A stretch of 60,908 nt of DNA from Thermoprotei archaeon. GTDB lineage: Archaea > Thermoproteota > Thermoprotei > Thermoproteales > B15-G16. Location: the NCBI GenBank assembly GCA_003649205.1, contig QMRC01000010.1, forward strand, positions 1 through 60,908, written 5' to 3'. The notes below the pieces were generated by a model. It searched no databases. It worked only from the letters and a program-made list of their open reading frames with translations, and had not been told where the DNA came from. The translations under genes and the position numbers were made by a program. This document shows, piece after piece, positions 57,468-60,908 of the stretch. Within the stretch, counting starts at the first letter, position 1; the number at the start of each line of letters is the position of its first letter.

Positions 57468-58772
57468 TTGGTGATCGCTGTGAGTAGAGGTATTGAGATA
57501 CGTGATCCAGTGCATGGTTACATTGAGTTGAGTGAGCTAGAGAAGAGGTTGATAGATACTGAGGTTTTTCAACGTCTCAGGTACATAAAGCAGCTCGCGC
57601 TCGCCTACCTCGTATACCCTGGTGCTGAGCATACGAGATTCGGGCACAGCATCGGCGTTATGTACCTTGCCTCCATCTACGGTAGGCACTTCATGGAAGA
57701 GGGTGTCCTCGATGGAGATGATGTAGCTCTACTGAGGGTATCTGCTCTCTTACACGATATTGGTCACGGACCTTTTTCGCATCTGTATGAGGAACTCCTC
57801 ATCAAGTACCGTGGTAAGACGCATGAGGATATTGGTTCGTGGATCATTGAGGAGAGCGAGATTAGTGACGTCTTGAGCGAGCACGGTTTTGACCCAAAGG
57901 TAGTATCGAAGCTTGCTGTGGGGAAGTATCATGTATCTGACAAGGGTAAGCTCATGTCACAGATAATATCTGGTCCTGTAGATGCTGATAAGATGGACTT
58001 CTTACTTCGTGACTCGTACTTCACAGGTGTTGAGTATGGTAGGATAGATCCCCATAGGTTGATAAGTAAGTCAAAGTACATAGATGGTGTCATTGCATTT
58101 AGGCTACCGGCATCGTTGTATGCTTTGGAAGCCTTCATGATTGCTAGGTACGAGATGTTTAGGGCTGTGTACTTCCACAAGACTGTTCGTGCTGCTGAGT
58201 TGATGTTGTTGAGAGTTCTCGATGGTCTTAAGGATGAGCTTGGAATTCTCGACTTTAGATCAGTTGAGGAGTACTGTAGGTTAACTGACTACACAATACT
58301 AGCTGAATTGAGGAGATTAGTTAAGACATCGCAGCCACGGGGTGAGCAACGTAAGATTCTTGAACTCACTTCAATGCTCTATAGGAGAGATCTCTTCAAG
58401 TGTGTCTTCGATAAAATACTTCACGTATCAACCCCACAGAGCATAGACCTCAGAGTAAAGGTCAAAGATCTTGAGAGAGAGATTGCGAGTATGGTAGGTA
58501 TAGATGACATCTACGTAATCGTTGATATAGTGGGCATCCCATCTCTCCCCTACACATCCTACCTACCTGAACCAATGGACATACCAGTGTACGAGTACTG
58601 CGATGATGGTATTAAGCTTGGGTACTTAACGCAGTACTCAACCATTGCTGGCGTATTGAGGAAGTTCATGAATTTCATTAGGGTCTATACACATAGGAAA
58701 TTTAGAAATGAAGTGAGGAAGGCTGCTGAGAAGGTATTGAGTGAGGTTATTAGCAGTCTAGCTTTTGAGTAG
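57468..58772 (+). CDS. HD-domain phosphohydrolase (SAMHD1/dNTPase-like)
   Basis: A 434-residue protein. HTRFGHSIGVMYLA, ALLHDIGHGPFSHLYEE (HD motif) and a later D in VDADKMDFLLRDSYFTGVEYG give the H...HD...D metal site. The N-terminal RDPVHGYIEL is characteristic of the COG1078 family, related to SAMHD1 and dGTPases. The substrate is probably a nucleotide, but is unproven. The start could be the TTG at 57468, GTG at 57471 or GTG at 57480 (VSRGIEIRDPVHG). A TATA-like ACTTAAGTTT lies at about 57429-57438. Confidence 0.87.
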   Translation: MVIAVSRGIEIRDPVHGYIELSELEKRLIDTEVFQRLRYIKQLALAYLVYPGAEHTRFGHSIGVMYLASIYGRHFMEEGVLDGDDVALLRVSALLHDIGHGPFSHLYEELLIKYRGKTHEDIGSWIIEESEISDVLSEHGFDPKVVSKLAVGKYHVSDKGKLMSQIISGPVDADKMDFLLRDSYFTGVEYGRIDPHRLISKSKYIDGVIAFRLPASLYALEAFMIARYEMFRAVYFHKTVRAAELMLLRVLDGLKDELGILDFRSVEEYCRLTDYTILAELRRLVKTSQPRGEQRKILELTSMLYRRDLFKCVFDKILHVSTPQSIDLRVKVKDLEREIASMVGIDDIYVIVDIVGIPSLPYTSYLPEPMDIPVYEYCDDGIKLGYLTQYSTIAGVLRKFMNFIRVYTHRKFRNEVRKAAEKVLSEVISSLAFE

Positions 58773-58775
58773 GTA

Positions 58776-60083
58776 CTACAGAATTAGCGTGTTTGGTGGG
58801 TACTTATCCTTCTCATTGAAGTACTCATCCAACCTTATTCTCCCGACATGGATTGTCGATACTCTCTTCTTTGCTGGTGTCAGGACCTTGACCTCACCTT
58901 TCCTAAAGTTTATTTCCTGTAGTATCCCTAGACCAAGGAATGAACCATCGCTTGAGTAGAGACCACAGAGGAGCCCTCTCTCGTCCCCTTCACGCACTAC
59001 TACAACCTCTTCAACGTCGGGAAATACTTGCTTTGCACATTCCTTCACATAGTTCTTATCCACTGCCTTTCCTCGAGGTAGAACTACGAGCATTGTATCC
59101 TCAGCTCTCTCCACATACACCGGTTCAATACCTAGAGCATTAGCCAGCTTCCCATACTCACTACTTGACCTAGCTATTGTGAAGCCTGAACCAAGTACAG
59201 TGTTTTGGAAATTAACTTCACCTAAATCAAGTGAGAGAACTCTAGCATTTCTGAAGTGTCTCTTGTACATGTTTTCCCTAAACATCTTCCTCTCAACGGC
59301 ATCTCTCTGAGGTACCCCTCTTAATGCAGGTACCCTAATTATGTCAATGAACTCATACTTCTCTATTGGCTTCAGAATGGGTTCAAGCTCTGTACCTAGC
59401 TCTAGAGCAATAACTACATCAGGTCTAACTACGTCGATTAGAGATAGCTTCTGCTCCCTAGCCTCCCAGCCTCTAATCCACCCATCGGTAACAACAACAG
59501 TGAAATCAACTCCACTACTCAGTGCTCTGTTTAGCAACTTCTGAACACCGAGAACAACTTTGTGTGTTAAGCCTGCGGGACTGACGCAACCAACGAAATA
59601 ACCATCGACAAATGGTAGGAGTGAAAGCGATGGATATGGCCTACTCACAATACTCATGCTGATGACAGAGGGTAGCCCGAAGTCTGATTGACCGAGATCA
59701 GTATCAATTATGGCGCACTTCTTATCCATAGCAGTCAACGTATTTAGCAGTAGTAGTGAGAACGTAGATTTCCCAGATGCTACATTACCCAGAACAAGAA
59801 TTCTACCACTACTTAACCTAGTTGTTATCCTCTCAATAGCGTACTTCCACTCAACAGGTGCTCTAACTTCAGGCTCCCTCTCTAGCGAACCACCTTCACC
59901 AACCTTAACCTCGAGAACGGACTTCTCAAGAGCTAGAATTATAGTTGCTCTGCTACGAGGTATCGAAATTGATTCACGTTCACCAAGCTGCTTACCCCAA
60001 ACCTCAATCAACCCCTCAACAACCTTGATATTTGCTGGCCCAATAACCTTAATCCACTTACCCTTCTCAACCTCAATCCTCAT
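58776..60083 (-). CDS. Grc3/Clp1-like polynucleotide 5'-hydroxyl kinase
   Basis: A 435-residue RNA 5'-kinase. Walker A is VLGNVASGKSTFSLLLLN, the following DTDLGQSDFGLP is the Grc3/Nol9/Clp1 signature, and a lid-like Arg region is FRENMYKRHFRNARVL. An N-terminal beta-rich domain (residues 1-80) and a C-terminal domain flank the kinase. Role: phosphorylation of RNA 5'-OH ends, as in tRNA splicing or RNA processing. It is convergent with the HD gene. Confidence 0.88.
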   Translation of the reverse strand: MRIEVEKGKWIKVIGPANIKVVEGLIEVWGKQLGERESISIPRSRATIILALEKSVLEVKVGEGGSLEREPEVRAPVEWKYAIERITTRLSSGRILVLGNVASGKSTFSLLLLNTLTAMDKKCAIIDTDLGQSDFGLPSVISMSIVSRPYPSLSLLPFVDGYFVGCVSPAGLTHKVVLGVQKLLNRALSSGVDFTVVVTDGWIRGWEAREQKLSLIDVVRPDVVIALELGTELEPILKPIEKYEFIDIIRVPALRGVPQRDAVERKMFRENMYKRHFRNARVLSLDLGEVNFQNTVLGSGFTIARSSSEYGKLANALGIEPVYVERAEDTMLVVLPRGKAVDKNYVKECAKQVFPDVEEVVVVREGDERGLLCGLYSSDGSFLGLGILQEINFRKGEVKVLTPAKKRVSTIHVGRIRLDEYFNEKDKYPPNTLIL

Positions 60084-60123
60084 GTACAGTACCTCACAGA
60101 CACTAGGTAACTTTGGTTATTTG

Positions 60124-60873
60124 TTATTTCTCGAATGTAAGTAGTTCCCTCGTCACATACCTTCTACACAGCGCTATCTCGAGAGCATCGTAGATGTCTG
60201 ATGGTAATTTCAAACCGAAATACTCAATAGGGAGAACCCTCCACACTTCACGTTCTGAAACCAAGATCAAGTACACGAGACAGCTACAGCACCTAAATAC
60301 CTCGCTAACACATCTCCTAAACCTCTCCAATAACTCAGAAACAGGACTCGAAGGTACAGAACCAACCTTAATCTCCACAACACTACACGAACTACACAAG
60401 ACCTCAGCAACATCACGGAGAATAGAGAGAACACCGTCAAGAGACCTAACAACCCACCACATAGCAGGAACACCATCAATAAGGAGAACAACACCAATTC
60501 TCTTCAACCCAAGGTCAATACCGAGAACAACACGATCAAAGAAAACCCTACCCAAAACCCTACGCACAACCTCACGAACAATGTAGAGAGCTAAGTACCT
60601 ATCAGAGACACAGCACAAATCCTCACGACACACAACAACAGGAACAGAGACATCACGAAGCTCAACATCAGAGACCAAGACATCAACACCAGGTATAGGA
60701 GGTACAGAGTCAAGTACATGAACCTCAAAACAACACCTAGAGAAAACAGTGAGCAACCTCCTCAACAACCTCGGATCACGAACATACACACCAACACGAA
60801 CACGGAAAACACAATCCAACACAGAACCAAAACAGCGAAAACACAAAGAAAAACTTATAGACACAACGACCAA
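60124..60873 (-). CDS. RNase H-fold (RuvC/YqgF-like) protein, unknown
   Basis: A protein of up to 249 residues. The segment VLGIDLGLKRIGVVLLIDG fits strand 1 of the RNase H fold with a catalytic-type Asp; VVEIKVGS may supply a second acid; DIYDALEIALCRRY near the end matches the D-A-x-x-I-A pattern of RuvC-like nucleases. I therefore infer a resolvase or nuclease-like fold. The N-terminus is uncertain: TTG (60819) and GTG (60789) lie inside the frame, and the TATA box of the next tRNA (60854-60859) falls within the first codons. Minus strand very G+T-rich, rich in Cys and Val. Confidence 0.6.
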   Translation of the reverse strand: MVVVSISFSLCFRCFGSVLDCVFRVRVGVYVRDPRLLRRLLTVFSRCCFEVHVLDSVPPIPGVDVLVSDVELRDVSVPVVVCREDLCCVSDRYLALYIVREVVRRVLGRVFFDRVVLGIDLGLKRIGVVLLIDGVPAMWWVVRSLDGVLSILRDVAEVLCSSCSVVEIKVGSVPSSPVSELLERFRRCVSEVFRCCSCLVYLILVSEREVWRVLPIEYFGLKLPSDIYDALEIALCRRYVTRELLTFEK

Positions 60874-60891
60874 ACGAGAATACAGTAGAGA

Positions 60892-60908
60892 GCGGGGGTG
60901 CCCGAGCC
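60892..60908 (+). tRNA. 5' end of a Leu/Ser-type tRNA, cut by the window
   Basis: GCGGGGGTGCCCGAGCC is identical to the first 17 bases of the tRNA-Leu at 14624. The TGCCCGAGCC stretch is typical of class II tRNAs. The anticodon is outside the window. A TATA-like CTTATA lies at 60854-60859. Confidence 0.75.

Noticed and set aside
1..60908. CRISPR array, insertion sequences or integrase genes
   Set aside because: No regularly spaced repeats, transposase, terminal inverted repeats or tRNA-derived attachment duplicates were found by reading; the matching 17-20 bases at 14622 and 60890 are the starts of two Leu-type tRNAs.

Overview
The window looks like a chromosomal segment of a hyperthermophilic Thermoproteota (crenarchaeal-type) archaeon. 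The evidence is a set of archaeal information-processing genes in crenarchaeal order (spt5/L11/L1/L10; prefoldin alpha/LX/aIF6/L31e/L39e/PDCD5/S19e; TFS/PCNA/PriL/PriS/GINS; L44e/S27e/aIF2-alpha/Nop10), TATA-type promoters, many GTG/TTG starts, tRNAs with encoded CCA, C/D-box guide RNAs, and structural RNA genes that are much more GC-rich than their surroundings. The order or genus cannot be fixed from sequence reading alone.

Layout. 0-0.2 kb: a GC-rich, strongly folded RNA leaving the window on the minus strand, behind a palindromic divergent promoter. 0.4-4.3 kb: an unknown protein, a candidate C/D guide RNA, a metallo-beta-lactamase-fold nuclease, a small membrane protein, a nucleoside phosphorylase and a retropepsin-like protein. 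4.4-6.3 kb: small accessory genes, with a nuclease-like ORF and a Panacea-like/TumE-like toxin-antitoxin candidate, then tRNA-Met. 6.5-13.5 kb: rpiA, dph2, a METTL5-type methyltransferase, exosome Csl4, RpoL, RNase P Rpp21, Nep1 and zinc proteins. 13.5-23.9 kb: Pelota, tRNA-Leu, Nob1, NAD kinase, aIF5A, DUF655, RpoF, L21e, Pus10 with TrmY, SRP54, a KaiC-like ATPase and a PINA-type PIN-ATPase. 24.2-34.5 kb: the most unusual region, described below. 34.7-60.9 kb: a HAD phosphatase, TrmJ, a wHTH-NrdD-like regulator, then the dense translation, secretion and replication clusters, the oligosaccharyltransferase AglB, an HD phosphohydrolase, a Grc3/Clp1 kinase, an RNase H-fold protein and the first bases of a second Leu-type tRNA.

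The main find is a ubiquitin-like conjugation locus at 24.2-30.5 kb. It encodes an E2-like protein with an N-terminal ubiquitin-like (Ubl) domain that ends in Gly-Gly at the junction to the E2 fold, an E1-like ThiF/UBA enzyme with its own N-terminal Ubl domain, a coiled-coil protein, a tail-anchored zinc-finger protein, and an Rpn11-like JAMM protein tethered to the membrane with a large ectodomain rich in N-glycosylation sequons. No free Ubl gene is present, so the modifier may be made as a Ubl-GG-E2 polyprotein and released by the JAMM enzyme. A second JAMM protein sits at 34 kb, and a decayed membrane coiled-coil/zinc-ribbon gene lies just upstream of the E2 gene.

Other points that stand out are a catalytically dead anaerobic ribonucleotide reductase fused to a winged helix, patches of extreme G+T strand skew that run outward from the 5' ends of structural RNA genes and stop sharply inside ORFs, a Nob1 gene whose 3' end lies inside a tRNA gene, and the lack of rpl12 from its usual place beside rpl10.
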